Source: an uncultured Draconibacterium sp.
Lineage (GTDB): Bacteria; Bacteroidota; Bacteroidia; Bacteroidales; Prolixibacteraceae
NCBI RefSeq assembly: GCF_963676815.1
Contig: NZ_OY781365.1
Location: 4,250,501 to 4,314,500, forward strand
DNA: 64,000 bases
Direction of reading: 5' to 3'
Shown here: positions 26,155 through 34,554 of the stretch, in pieces
How positions within the stretch are numbered: the stretch's first letter is position 1
How the letters are laid out: each line of letters begins with the position of its first letter
Notes under the pieces: model-generated
The model's input: only the letters and a program-made list of their open reading frames with translations
Databases searched by the model: none
Told to the model about the DNA's origin: nothing
Position numbers and translations under genes: made by a program

Positions 26155-27522
26155 ATGAAAAAAATATCATTCCTTTTTTGTCTGGGAGTATTACTCCTCA
26201 TTTCCTGCGAAGAACTGGTTGAAGTAGATAATCCTACCAATCAACTGGGAACTGAACAGGTATTTGAAACTATTCAGACTGCAAATGCAGCAATGGCAGG
26301 TCTCTATGCCGATTTGCGCGATCGGTCACTAATTTCCGGGGCCGGATATTATTCGGTCAGCACACTTACTGCATCATACGCCGATGACCTGGATTGCTAC
26401 AACAATGACCAGAACGGTAATATGGATATCTACCACAACCAACAACAGGTAAGCAACAGGATTATTGCAAGCCTGTGGAATACAACTTATACGCAGGTTT
26501 ATTATACTAATTCCATCATTCACGGAGCTGAACTTTCCACATCCCTTTCCACAGAAGATAAAAATCAACTAAAAGGAGAAGCTTTACTGATACGCTCCCT
26601 GCTTTATTTTTACCTGCACAGGCTATTTGGAGCTATTCCATATACAAGCAGTATTGATTATGAATATAACAGAAGTCTGACAAAAACTGAATCAGCCGTT
26701 CTGCTTGAACAACTGGAATCGGACCTGAACGAAGCCATTTCACTGTTGAATGACAATTACCGCAATACACAACGTATCTATCCCAATCGTAAAGTTGCGG
26801 AATTGGTATTGGCCAATGTATACCTAACGGAACAAAAGTATCAGCTGGCCGAGCAAATGGCCTCCGGAATATTGCAATCGTCCTTATACGCTTTCCAGCC
26901 AGACCTGAACGAAGTGTTTCATAACACAGGTAGCCATATTCTATGGCAACTCAGCCCGCAAAATAGTGGCGATGCCACAAAAGAAGCATCATTCTATTAT
27001 TTCTCTGATGCAGCACCGCATGCTTATGCGTTATCCGATGACCTTGTCGGCAGTTTTGCAGAAAATGATTTGCGTAAACAGAGCTGGATGACACAGGTCA
27101 GTTTTAACGATGATTCCTGGTACAGACCTTACAAATACAAAAATTTATCCGGTACCAATAACAATGAATATTCCGTTGTTTTCCGGCTGGAAGAGGTTTA
27201 TTTTATACTCGCAGAGGCACTGGCTAAACAAAACCGGCAGGATGAAGCCTTGCCCTACCTAAATGCCACGCGAGAACGAGCCGGACTGGACGCGCTTACC
27301 AATCTATCCCCAGAAGAATTTATAACAGAACTGCTGGCCGAAAAAAGACGAGAGTTCTTTACCGAATTCGGACACCGTTTCTTTGATCTGAAACGCCTGG
27401 AACGCCTGGATGAATTAAACAGTACAAAACCCAACTGGGAAGACTTTAAAGCCCGGTGGCCTTTGCCCCAGAGTGAGTTATTGCTCAACGCCAATTTATA
27501 TCCACAAAATGAAGGTTATTAG
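26155..27522 (+). CDS. SusD/RagB-family surface lipoprotein
   Basis: The 455-residue protein has a lipoprotein signal (LLLISCEEL, lipid Cys 18), an N-terminal SusD-like helical part (TNQLGTEQVFETIQTANAAM), TPR-like helices including GEALLIRSLLYFYLHRLFGA, and the C-terminal RagB part with LNATRERAGLDAL and EKRREFFTEFGHRFFDLKRL. It forms the lid of the SusC transporter and binds its ligand at the cell surface. It is spaced 11 bp after SusC and 2 bp before the S9 peptidase, so the three form one operon. Confidence 0.92.
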   Translation: MKKISFLFCLGVLLLISCEELVEVDNPTNQLGTEQVFETIQTANAAMAGLYADLRDRSLISGAGYYSVSTLTASYADDLDCYNNDQNGNMDIYHNQQQVSNRIIASLWNTTYTQVYYTNSIIHGAELSTSLSTEDKNQLKGEALLIRSLLYFYLHRLFGAIPYTSSIDYEYNRSLTKTESAVLLEQLESDLNEAISLLNDNYRNTQRIYPNRKVAELVLANVYLTEQKYQLAEQMASGILQSSLYAFQPDLNEVFHNTGSHILWQLSPQNSGDATKEASFYYFSDAAPHAYALSDDLVGSFAENDLRKQSWMTQVSFNDDSWYRPYKYKNLSGTNNNEYSVVFRLEEVYFILAEALAKQNRQDEALPYLNATRERAGLDALTNLSPEEFITELLAEKRREFFTEFGHRFFDLKRLERLDELNSTKPNWEDFKARWPLPQSELLLNANLYPQNEGY

Positions 27523-27524
27523 TT

Positions 27525-30029
27525 ATGAAGCGCCTATATCCTTTATTGTTACTATTCCTGTTCCTGCTGCTTGCGGCAGGGCAGGAATTAACAGCACAAG
27601 GTCATTCAGATCTAAAGAATGAACTTAGTAGCTATTTCCGATTGCTCTCCCTAAAAATGAGCGAAAATGGCAGATGGTTAACTGCGTGGAAAGCATACGA
27701 CCAAAACAGAGATACGCTGCTAATATTTGACAGTACTGAGCCGGGAAAACCGGTGGAGCACCGGATAAAAGTTAAAAGTGCTGCCTTTGTGGGTACGAAC
27801 CTTTTACTTACAACCAGGTTGGGCCAGGCAGAACTACTGGAGCTACCCGAATTTAAAAGCACCCACTATGCCGGCGTAAAGAATGCGCAAGTATTAGAAA
27901 ACAAGAAACAGTTTTTGCTACACTATAATAAACAAGAACAGAACAAACTTGAACTGCGCCAAAGTGATGGCCACCTTTTGAATGTTGTTAACCGGGTGGT
28001 CCGGTTCTTTGTCACAAAAGAGAATCATATTTATGCCTTTGCTGAAAATCCGGATCAAGGTTACGATGTTTTTCGCATCATGGAAAATACCATCAAAAAG
28101 GTATATTATACAAGTAACAAGATTTCATATCTGGATGTTGCCAAAGACGGACAGGAGCTTATAATTCATGAACAAAACCAGCAAGATTCTGTGTCAAATC
28201 TCGTTTTTCTGGATGTCCAGGCTAAAAAAAGCTATCCTTTGAATGAAATTCTGCCAACAACTTTCCAACGGGCATTTACGGATGAAATCGGGGATGGTGT
28301 TCATTTTTTAAAACTGATAATACCCAAAAAACTACAGCAGAATGAAATGGTAGACATCTGGCGGGGTAATGATAAAAGATTGGTAGAAAAGTTTTATCCT
28401 CCAATTACAGTCATGACTTACATTTGGAAACCCCGTGAACATTTTATCCGAAGAGCAGGGACAGATAAGCAGCCAAAAGCGCTTAATATAAGGAACAAAA
28501 GATACTTTTTATGCATTGATCCATGGAAGCTACAGGACTACCTGTCGGATCAACCACCTATACAATTGTTTTTATATGATCTGAAAGATGACAATTATGA
28601 AGTGTTAGACACCATTGCTCCTGAATATTATCTCTCCGGAAATGGGAATTATGCCCTTTCTCCCGTTGAAAATGGATGGAAGCTCTATCATCTTCCTTCG
28701 AAAGGCACAAAGGTTATTGAAGGAAAACATTTAAGTATGCCATGGTTTTCAACCGATGGTAAGTTCATTATTTTTCAAGGAGAAGGCGCAATATGGCAAT
28801 GGGACATAAAAACAGAAACTCTTACCTGTCTGGCAAAATTTGATGAATACATTACCAAAATTGCAAACTACGAGCGTGAGGACGTCTCTTCTACTTATGG
28901 TCAATTTTTCATACAACAGGTAAATCTGTCTAAACCCCTGTTAATTGAATTATACGATCCTGAAACCAACCAGACCGGGTACAGCATTTGGAATAAAGGG
29001 AAAACAGAAATTATTATCCCTCCAACATCCCATTACATCAGTTCTCTGACTTACAATCAATCACTAAACTGCTTCTCCTGGTTGGAAGAAAATTACAATC
29101 AACCTTCTCGGCTGGTTTGTAAAAAAACTGATAAAAATCCGGTTACTGTTTTTCAAAGCAACCAAAAGAATAAAACCATTTTTTCTCTTAAACAAGAAAT
29201 AATCAGCTATACTAACAGTCAAGGAACTCCGCTAAAAGGAATTTTGTATTACCCATTCAAATACAAGTCGTCTCTGAAATATCCAATGGTCGTACATATT
29301 TATGAAAAGCAATACCGGCTTGCAAACCGATGTCCTTTCCCCTCTTTATACGAAGGTATAGGTTTTAATATCAGGTTGCTTCTCGAACAGGGATATTTTG
29401 TGTATTTACCCGACATTGAAATCTCCGGTAAAAATGGACCTGGTATAGATGCACTGGATTGTGTTAATCATGCACTCGATGCATTGGCATATAATCCAAC
29501 GATTAACAAAGAAAAAACAGGACTGATTGGACACTCTTTTGGAGGATATGAAACCGATTATATTTCAACCCGATCAGATCGTTTTGCCACTTTTGTTTCC
29601 GGTTCCGGTCATAGCGACATCGTTTGGGATAGCCATTCTTTTAATTACGGTTTTCAGATACCTGATTATGTCAGGATTGAAGCTAATATGTATAAGTTGG
29701 GTGTACCTTTTTCTGCCGACAAAGGTCTCTACTTTAAAAACAACCCTGCCTATCACGCGGAAAAAGTGAATGCACCGGTATTACTTTGGACAGGCACAGA
29801 GGATAAAAATGTGACGCCGGATCACACCATGGCATTCTACAACGCCTTATGCAGAAATAAAAAAGATGTCATTGCTCTGTTTTATAAAAATGAAGGACAT
29901 GTATTGTTTCAACAACAAACACAAAATGACCTGACAAGCCGAATTATGGATTGGTTTAATTACTTTTTACAGGACAGTGTTGAATGTGAATGGATAAGTG
30001 AGGGGATGAGCAAAAAGGATGCTCAGTAG
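27525..30029 (+). CDS. S9-family (prolyl oligopeptidase-type) serine peptidase
   Basis: The 834-residue secreted peptidase has a signal peptide ending near ELTAQG, a beta-propeller-like N-terminal two thirds, and a C-terminal alpha/beta hydrolase domain. The triad is visible as S671 in GLIGHSFGGYETDY, D760 in TGTEDKNVTPD and H792 in NEGHVLF. It cleaves peptides, so together with the SusC/SusD pair it suggests uptake and processing of a peptide. The gene begins 2 bp after SusD. Its stop lies within the stem of a bidirectional terminator shared with the convergent DUF6520 gene. Confidence 0.88.
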   Translation: MKRLYPLLLLFLFLLLAAGQELTAQGHSDLKNELSSYFRLLSLKMSENGRWLTAWKAYDQNRDTLLIFDSTEPGKPVEHRIKVKSAAFVGTNLLLTTRLGQAELLELPEFKSTHYAGVKNAQVLENKKQFLLHYNKQEQNKLELRQSDGHLLNVVNRVVRFFVTKENHIYAFAENPDQGYDVFRIMENTIKKVYYTSNKISYLDVAKDGQELIIHEQNQQDSVSNLVFLDVQAKKSYPLNEILPTTFQRAFTDEIGDGVHFLKLIIPKKLQQNEMVDIWRGNDKRLVEKFYPPITVMTYIWKPREHFIRRAGTDKQPKALNIRNKRYFLCIDPWKLQDYLSDQPPIQLFLYDLKDDNYEVLDTIAPEYYLSGNGNYALSPVENGWKLYHLPSKGTKVIEGKHLSMPWFSTDGKFIIFQGEGAIWQWDIKTETLTCLAKFDEYITKIANYEREDVSSTYGQFFIQQVNLSKPLLIELYDPETNQTGYSIWNKGKTEIIIPPTSHYISSLTYNQSLNCFSWLEENYNQPSRLVCKKTDKNPVTVFQSNQKNKTIFSLKQEIISYTNSQGTPLKGILYYPFKYKSSLKYPMVVHIYEKQYRLANRCPFPSLYEGIGFNIRLLLEQGYFVYLPDIEISGKNGPGIDALDCVNHALDALAYNPTINKEKTGLIGHSFGGYETDYISTRSDRFATFVSGSGHSDIVWDSHSFNYGFQIPDYVRIEANMYKLGVPFSADKGLYFKNNPAYHAEKVNAPVLLWTGTEDKNVTPDHTMAFYNALCRNKKDVIALFYKNEGHVLFQQQTQNDLTSRIMDWFNYFLQDSVECEWISEGMSKKDAQ

Positions 30030-30045
30030 AGCATCCTTTCTTTTT
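30012..30045. terminator. Bidirectional intrinsic terminator
   Basis: The perfect 11-bp stem AAAGGATGCTC (30014-30024) and GAGCATCCTTT (30029-30039) with loop AGTA is followed by CTTTTT on the plus strand and preceded by AAAAA, giving T residues on the minus strand. It separates the convergent S9 peptidase and DUF6520 genes. Confidence 0.8.
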
Positions 30046-30046
30046 G

Positions 30047-30313
30047 CTACTGTTTGTACAATGGGACACCGCACATTGTTTCACCTTCACGGCTCAGGTT
30101 GTGCGTAATATTACTCTCATCCGTCCAGGTACAGGCCTGTCCAGGGATGGTACTACAATCGACACCTGCGGATACACACTGACTGGTTGAGCTATCAAAA
30201 TAATAGCCGGGTTCTGATGAATCCAAACTTTTTGCCGCATGACTGGCAAGTGCTGCACCAACTGCAAAAAGTACAATCGCAACTGGCAGAAACATTCTTT
30301 TTAACTTTTTCAT
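30047..30313 (-). CDS. DUF6520-family small secreted Cys-containing peptide
   Basis: The 88-residue product has a signal peptide (FLPVAIVLFAVGAALASHA) and a mature part of about 60 residues with four Cys (SQC, VDC, QAC, TMC), matching the DUF6520 pattern of GYYFD, C, C, C and C-terminal C. The function of the family is unknown. The gene follows a MauE-like redox-associated membrane protein by 17 bp, which suggests that its disulfides are made or controlled by that partner. Convergent SusC/SusD/S9 genes may import and process it (inference). Confidence 0.75.
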   Translation of the reverse strand: MKKLKRMFLPVAIVLFAVGAALASHAAKSLDSSEPGYYFDSSTSQCVSAGVDCSTIPGQACTWTDESNITHNLSREGETMCGVPLYKQ

Positions 30314-30330
30314 GTTTACAGAATTTAAAT

Positions 30331-31863
30331 TTACTGCCTACTCTCTTCATGGTTTTCGGCTTCCCCCATTTGATAATTGAGTGTCACAGCCTGCGCAAAA
30401 CTGTAACGCACTATTTCATTGCCGGACAAAATGAATAAGTATTTGTCCGTTGCAAATAGCCGGGACATTCTTTCTTCTCCCCTGTTATAGACATAAAAGC
30501 TGCCCAGGTATCCCTGAACACTTGTTTTGTACATATCGACAACCACTGCTTGTTTCCACTGCTCTCTGGATTCAAATTTTCCCCTGAGCATAGAAACATT
30601 AAACAGCAATTTCCCATGAACCACGGATCTCTTATTGACAAGCATTGGCACCGAATTCATTTTGTGTTGTCCGTTGGAAAGCAAACGCACCTGCACCTTT
30701 GCCCTAAATGTTGTATCAATCGTGTTTAACTCCCGCAGCAGATTTAATTTCTGGTCTATCACCAGGTACTGATTACGATAGGAATAAATATAGATGAGTT
30801 CCTTACCCGCATCATCCCAAAGCAATTGTCCGTCGGTGTCGAATATCCCGTCAACCTGCTTTTTGAGTAAGCTATGATTGAGTTGTATTCTGGGACTATC
30901 CTGGAGATTCAGCGTGCCAAGCACCCACGATTTTGTCTGGCTGCTTTGCGCCCGAAAGGCAAACCGAACAGAATCAATTACCTGTAGCTGTGAAAAATAA
31001 CAATCATCAGCACTGATGGTATAAGCCAGCGAATCGCCCAGTTGTCCCCGATAGATTACCGGAACAGTACCATCAAAAAGATAGAAATGAGGAGGCTTAA
31101 CCTCTACCTGAATGAAACGAAATGGGTGCTTATCATCATCCAGTTCTATTTTTAAGGTCTCCATTCTTGTAAGAGCAGTATCTATGGTGGTAAGCACTAA
31201 AGGTGCGGTTATATTTCCCAGGTAAATTTTCCCTTCGGCTATGCCGGCAAAATAGTAGGAGTTTACCCCCAGATCAAATGCCTTTTCATCACGGATCGGG
31301 TGCAGACCAAACCGGCGAATAAAATTGTTTTCCTTTTTTATGATATGCTCAGATGATAAAAAAAGCCCCACTACAACTCCAACCGCAAGCAATGACGGAA
31401 ATAACAGTTTTAGAAGCACAATTCGTTTTTTAGTAAGCTTCTCTTTTTCTGAAAATACAATTGCAAGAAGTGCCAATAACGCAAAGGCTATATTAAAAAT
31501 CAGATGTTGGGTCCAGTTCATTTTCTCAATGAATCCTCCACAGGAACAGGGAATAAAATCACTGTAATTCAGAATCAGGTAGATATAGACCGTGAAGGCA
31601 ATCATTAGAAAAAAAGAGCCGTACAGGCCCATAAGTCGGGAGTTCTTTTGAACCAACAAGAGAGACAATACCAGTTCTATTACTATTACAGCAGGGCCAA
31701 TTATACCGGCATAGGCACTGAGTAACGGAGACTGAGCAAGCTGCACAGTAAACGTCTCATAGTCCAGCAATTTACTGAATCCTGAATACACAAAGAGCAG
31801 GACGTACAGATACGAGCTTAAAGGAATAAGAACTGAGAAACGTACTGTCTGGAGCTTTTTCAT
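30331..31863 (-). CDS. MauE/DoxX-like membrane protein with C-terminal extracytoplasmic domain
   Basis: The frame is open from 31917, but the Met at 31863 (MKKLQTVRF) gives a better membrane start; the product is then 510 residues. The first half has four to five hydrophobic helices and the Cys pair PCSCGGF typical of MauE-type proteins, which pass electrons or disulfides across the membrane. The last 300 residues are soluble and rich in beta strands (6-bladed propeller-like composition), probably periplasmic. The DUF6520 gene follows directly on the same strand. It could serve the oxidation of that peptide. The assignment of the membrane half is good; the tail has no recognised family. Confidence 0.7.
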   Translation of the reverse strand: MKKLQTVRFSVLIPLSSYLYVLLFVYSGFSKLLDYETFTVQLAQSPLLSAYAGIIGPAVIVIELVLSLLLVQKNSRLMGLYGSFFLMIAFTVYIYLILNYSDFIPCSCGGFIEKMNWTQHLIFNIAFALLALLAIVFSEKEKLTKKRIVLLKLLFPSLLAVGVVVGLFLSSEHIIKKENNFIRRFGLHPIRDEKAFDLGVNSYYFAGIAEGKIYLGNITAPLVLTTIDTALTRMETLKIELDDDKHPFRFIQVEVKPPHFYLFDGTVPVIYRGQLGDSLAYTISADDCYFSQLQVIDSVRFAFRAQSSQTKSWVLGTLNLQDSPRIQLNHSLLKKQVDGIFDTDGQLLWDDAGKELIYIYSYRNQYLVIDQKLNLLRELNTIDTTFRAKVQVRLLSNGQHKMNSVPMLVNKRSVVHGKLLFNVSMLRGKFESREQWKQAVVVDMYKTSVQGYLGSFYVYNRGEERMSRLFATDKYLFILSGNEIVRYSFAQAVTLNYQMGEAENHEESRQ

Positions 31864-32169
31864 AGCAGAAAATTTGTTTGTTTTAAAGGTCAGTCTGATG
31901 GAGAACATTATCCGCAAAGCAGTTGACTAATTTGTTGCGAATGCATTCTTGCTTTTACAGTAAATAGTAAGGGCCACTTTGGGCATGAACACATTTTCAA
32001 AGGTACGTGTGTGCCGGGTCAATCCTCTAAACCTAAATTAAGAATTGGAAGAATCCAGGTGAAGAAAATTCTTAAGGCTACGATAAGTAACCATTGTAAA
32101 AAACAGAGTATGAAAAGAGAATTATTGCAGTTGATGATCCTATTACATGAAATTAAAACTACCTAACAA

Positions 32170-32925
32170 TCAAGGATGGCCTTTCTCCCGAAGCATTTTA
32201 CTAAGCGTCTGAGGGGCTATGTTCAAATAAGAAGCTATGATTTCTTTTGACACTTTTAACTCGATACCCGGATGTGATGTCAATAAATGCAGGTATCTCT
32301 CCCAGGGCGAGTTCATGGCTAATTGCCGGGATCTCTGCGCAAAATAATACACATATTGCAACGAAACACAACGTTCAAAAACACTCGCTTCCGGGAAAGC
32401 CTTATAAATTTCCTGAAGTTGGCGGTAGGAAATGGAAAGTAACAAACTTCCTGACATCACTTCAATATTAACATCTGAAGTCTTGCGCTGGAAGAAACTC
32501 ACAGGATCACACACTATACTATGCTCCTTCCAAAGTATCGAGGTCAGGTCTCTGCCGGAACGATCATCAAAATAGAAACAACGGGCAAGCCCTTTTTCCA
32601 CAAAATACATATAATCTGATGGGTGCCCGACATTAAGCAACAATGATCGGTACCTGTGCTCGGTTATAGTCAGCTGCTCGTTAATTGCGGCAATAAGTGC
32701 ATCCACATAAGACCGCTCTGTAAGCTTTTTAGGCAAGGGCCTCATTTTAAAAATAACGTCATATAAACTGTGTTTTTCCATAGTTAACGATTTAGGAGTT
32801 CGGTTAAAATAATAAGGTATAAGTGTCTCCTCTAAAAGGAGAAATTGCATTTTTTTTGAATATAACGAGATCGCTCGAGTAAGACTATTCAAATTTTTGA
32901 TGTGACGCTTATCAAAGTTTTTCAA
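32170..32925 (-). CDS. Crp/Fnr-family transcriptional regulator
   Basis: The protein has up to 251 residues. A cyclic-nucleotide-binding-type beta roll occupies the middle (LLNVGHPSDYMYFVEKGLAR, DDRSGRDLTSILWKEHSIV) and a winged helix the end (KVSKEIIASYLNIAPQTLSK). The Met near residue 49 (MEKHSLYDVIF) may be the true start, since the first 48 residues are basic and unlike the family. If the upstream Met is used, the gene overlaps the NusG-like gene by 14 bp. It is likely to control the MauE-DUF6520 and/or SusCD-S9 genes nearby. Confidence 0.85.
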   Translation of the reverse strand: MKNFDKRHIKNLNSLTRAISLYSKKMQFLLLEETLIPYYFNRTPKSLTMEKHSLYDVIFKMRPLPKKLTERSYVDALIAAINEQLTITEHRYRSLLLNVGHPSDYMYFVEKGLARCFYFDDRSGRDLTSILWKEHSIVCDPVSFFQRKTSDVNIEVMSGSLLLSISYRQLQEIYKAFPEASVFERCVSLQYVYYFAQRSRQLAMNSPWERYLHLLTSHPGIELKVSKEIIASYLNIAPQTLSKMLREKGHP

Positions 32926-33508
32926 GATCTGACTGGCATATGTCGATAAATACGGAGTGACTGATCGCTTTCAGGTGAATACCAAACCGGCTTTTATTAC
33001 GTCGTTTTACCAGAATTCCTTCATGTCCTTTTAACGGACCGGAAACAATACGTACATGTTCTCCACCGGAGAATTGATTTTCTACTGTAATCACATTCCC
33101 CATTTCCAGCATTTTCCGTATTCCATCTACCTCCTTTTCTGTTATTGTGGATGGTTTACCGGCAAAAGAAACGAAGTTTACCACCTGAGATATTCTTCGA
33201 ATGGTATATATTTCATGGTGATAAGTAAATACAAATAAATAATTGGGGAATAGTGGGTCCCAGATCTTTTTTCGTTGTCTGTTTTTCCACAGTTTTGTTT
33301 TGGGAATTGAAGGACAGAAAACTTCATATCCATGACTAGCGAGTATCTGTGTCGCAATTCTTTCATTGCGTGAGCGAAGATAAAAAACATGCCAGGCTCT
33401 TTTCACAAAAGAACGATGTCCTTCCTTATTAATAATTTTGTTTGTCATTGCCAGGTGCTCTATGGTTAATATTACTACATCTCTCTCTGGTATAATCATT
33501 ACAAGCAA
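32912..33508 (-). CDS. NusG-like (UpxY-type) transcription elongation factor
   Basis: The 198-residue protein has an NGN domain (AWHVFYLRSRNERIATQILA, PLFPNYLFVFTYHHEIYTIR) and a C-terminal KOW motif (GGEHVRIVSGPLKGHEGILV). Specialised NusG paralogues of this sort in Bacteroidota (UpxY) keep RNA polymerase going through long operons, mostly for capsule. Here the following gene is a Crp-like regulator, not capsule genes, so the target operon is either the MauE-DUF6520 genes or lost. The Met at codon 22 (MTNKIINKEG) is an alternative start. Confidence 0.85.
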   Translation of the reverse strand: MLVMIIPERDVVILTIEHLAMTNKIINKEGHRSFVKRAWHVFYLRSRNERIATQILASHGYEVFCPSIPKTKLWKNRQRKKIWDPLFPNYLFVFTYHHEIYTIRRISQVVNFVSFAGKPSTITEKEVDGIRKMLEMGNVITVENQFSGGEHVRIVSGPLKGHEGILVKRRNKSRFGIHLKAISHSVFIDICQSDLEKL

Positions 33509-33745
33509 GGAGAAAACGCCCTTTAATCTCGTCCTCTAATTGAAGTCCCTTTGTTATTATTTAAAAGGTATGCTACACTCAGGTTGACTATTTTTTACAT
33601 TCTACAGGTCTTTCTTTACTAAATGATTGGTCTGCGAATGTCGGGAAACATCAAATTTATTATAAGGCTATCTATAGTTAAGGTGCATGCCAAAGGCAGG
33701 TCACTTAGCACGAATAAAACGGGCAAAACGTCCACTTTTATACCT

Positions 33746-33762
33746 ACCATACGGTATGTAAA
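33746..33762. promoter_or_regulatory. Candidate TetR operator upstream of tetR
   Basis: TACCATAC and GGTATGTA form a near-palindrome. The half GGTATGTAAA (33753-33762) is the exact reverse complement of TTTACATACC found before the ketosynthase gene (34525-34534). Presence in front of both genes fits autorepression and control of the ketosynthase. Confidence 0.5.
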
Positions 33763-33863
33763 TATATAGAAAAATTATACAAACAAAAAAATGAGTATCT
33801 CCAACGATGATAATTTATACCATAAAAGATGATTGTTTTGCTAGATTTATCAACCTTTTTAAG

Positions 33864-33871
33864 TAAGTTTG
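33864..33871 (+). promoter_or_regulatory. Promoter -7 element TAAGTTTG for tetR
   Basis: It matches the Bacteroidota TAnnTTTG -7 box, with TTTG (33837-33840) upstream as a -33 box at slightly wide spacing (23 bp). It lies 22 bp before the TetR start. Confidence 0.4.
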
Positions 33872-33893
33872 TTAGTAATAGATCATCAATATC

Positions 33894-34487
33894 ATGACAA
33901 CTAAAGAACGAATCACTGAAGAGGCTTTTAAATTATTTCTGAATAACAATTATGAAAAAGTAAGTATTTCCGACATAGAGGCAGCGGTTGGTAAAACAAG
34001 AGGGGCAATATTCTATTTTTTTAAGAATAAAGAAGAAATATTTAACGAGGTGATAGAGACCTACATGATCAAAACACAAGATCCTTCGGTGAAATTCGAA
34101 TTCGACGACAACACCTCTCTTGAGCAGTTTATAAAGTTATATATCAGCGGAATAAACACTACCATGTCCAAAATGTTATCCATCTCTGTTGTCAATATTT
34201 ACAAGCAGTATTTTTCCCTATACCTCCAGGCGTCTAAAATTTATCCCAACTTTTCCGAGATCATGACACGTAACTCAATTGAGGAGATAAACCTGTGGGA
34301 AAAAGTGATATCCGGGGCAATAAAGAATAAAGAAATAAAAGCTGTAGATACCAAGCATTATGCAACACTTTTTCGAAGTTGTTTTCTGGGGCTTGCATTC
34401 GACAGATGCCTTTTGTACGGGCTAAATACAGAGGAATTGTTCACACTTTATCAAACCATTTACCAGCAAATAAAATTAAAATCCTAA
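33894..34487 (+). CDS. TetR/AcrR-family regulator
   Basis: The 197-residue protein has an N-terminal TetR HTH (TTKERITEEAFKLFLNNNYE, VSISDIEAAVGKTRGAIFYF, FKNKEEIFNEVI) and an all-helical ligand domain. It is followed after 67 bp by a DarB-like ketosynthase gene on the same strand. The motif TTTACATACC occurs in front of both, so the pair is probably self-controlled by a lipid or acyl ligand (inference). Confidence 0.9.
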   Translation: MTTKERITEEAFKLFLNNNYEKVSISDIEAAVGKTRGAIFYFFKNKEEIFNEVIETYMIKTQDPSVKFEFDDNTSLEQFIKLYISGINTTMSKMLSISVVNIYKQYFSLYLQASKIYPNFSEIMTRNSIEEINLWEKVISGAIKNKEIKAVDTKHYATLFRSCFLGLAFDRCLLYGLNTEELFTLYQTIYQQIKLKS

Positions 34488-34503
34488 GTCATTCATAACA
34501 ATT

Positions 34504-34534
34504 GTATGTAATTTTTTACTTACTTTTACATACC
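34504..34534. promoter_or_regulatory. Candidate TetR operator before ketosynthase gene
   Basis: GTATGTAA (34504-34511) and TTACATAC (34526-34533) are inverted halves 14 bp apart. The second extends to TTTACATACC, shared in inverted form with the site before tetR. It lies 20-50 bp before the ketosynthase start. Confidence 0.5.
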
Positions 34535-34554
34535 AACCATTATATTTTATTGTT

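Larger units (their letters stand above)
33509..33893. other. Intergenic 385 bp between divergent NusG-like and TetR genes
   Basis: It holds promoters for both genes and a palindromic site at 33746-33762 (listed separately). No open frame. Confidence 0.5.
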
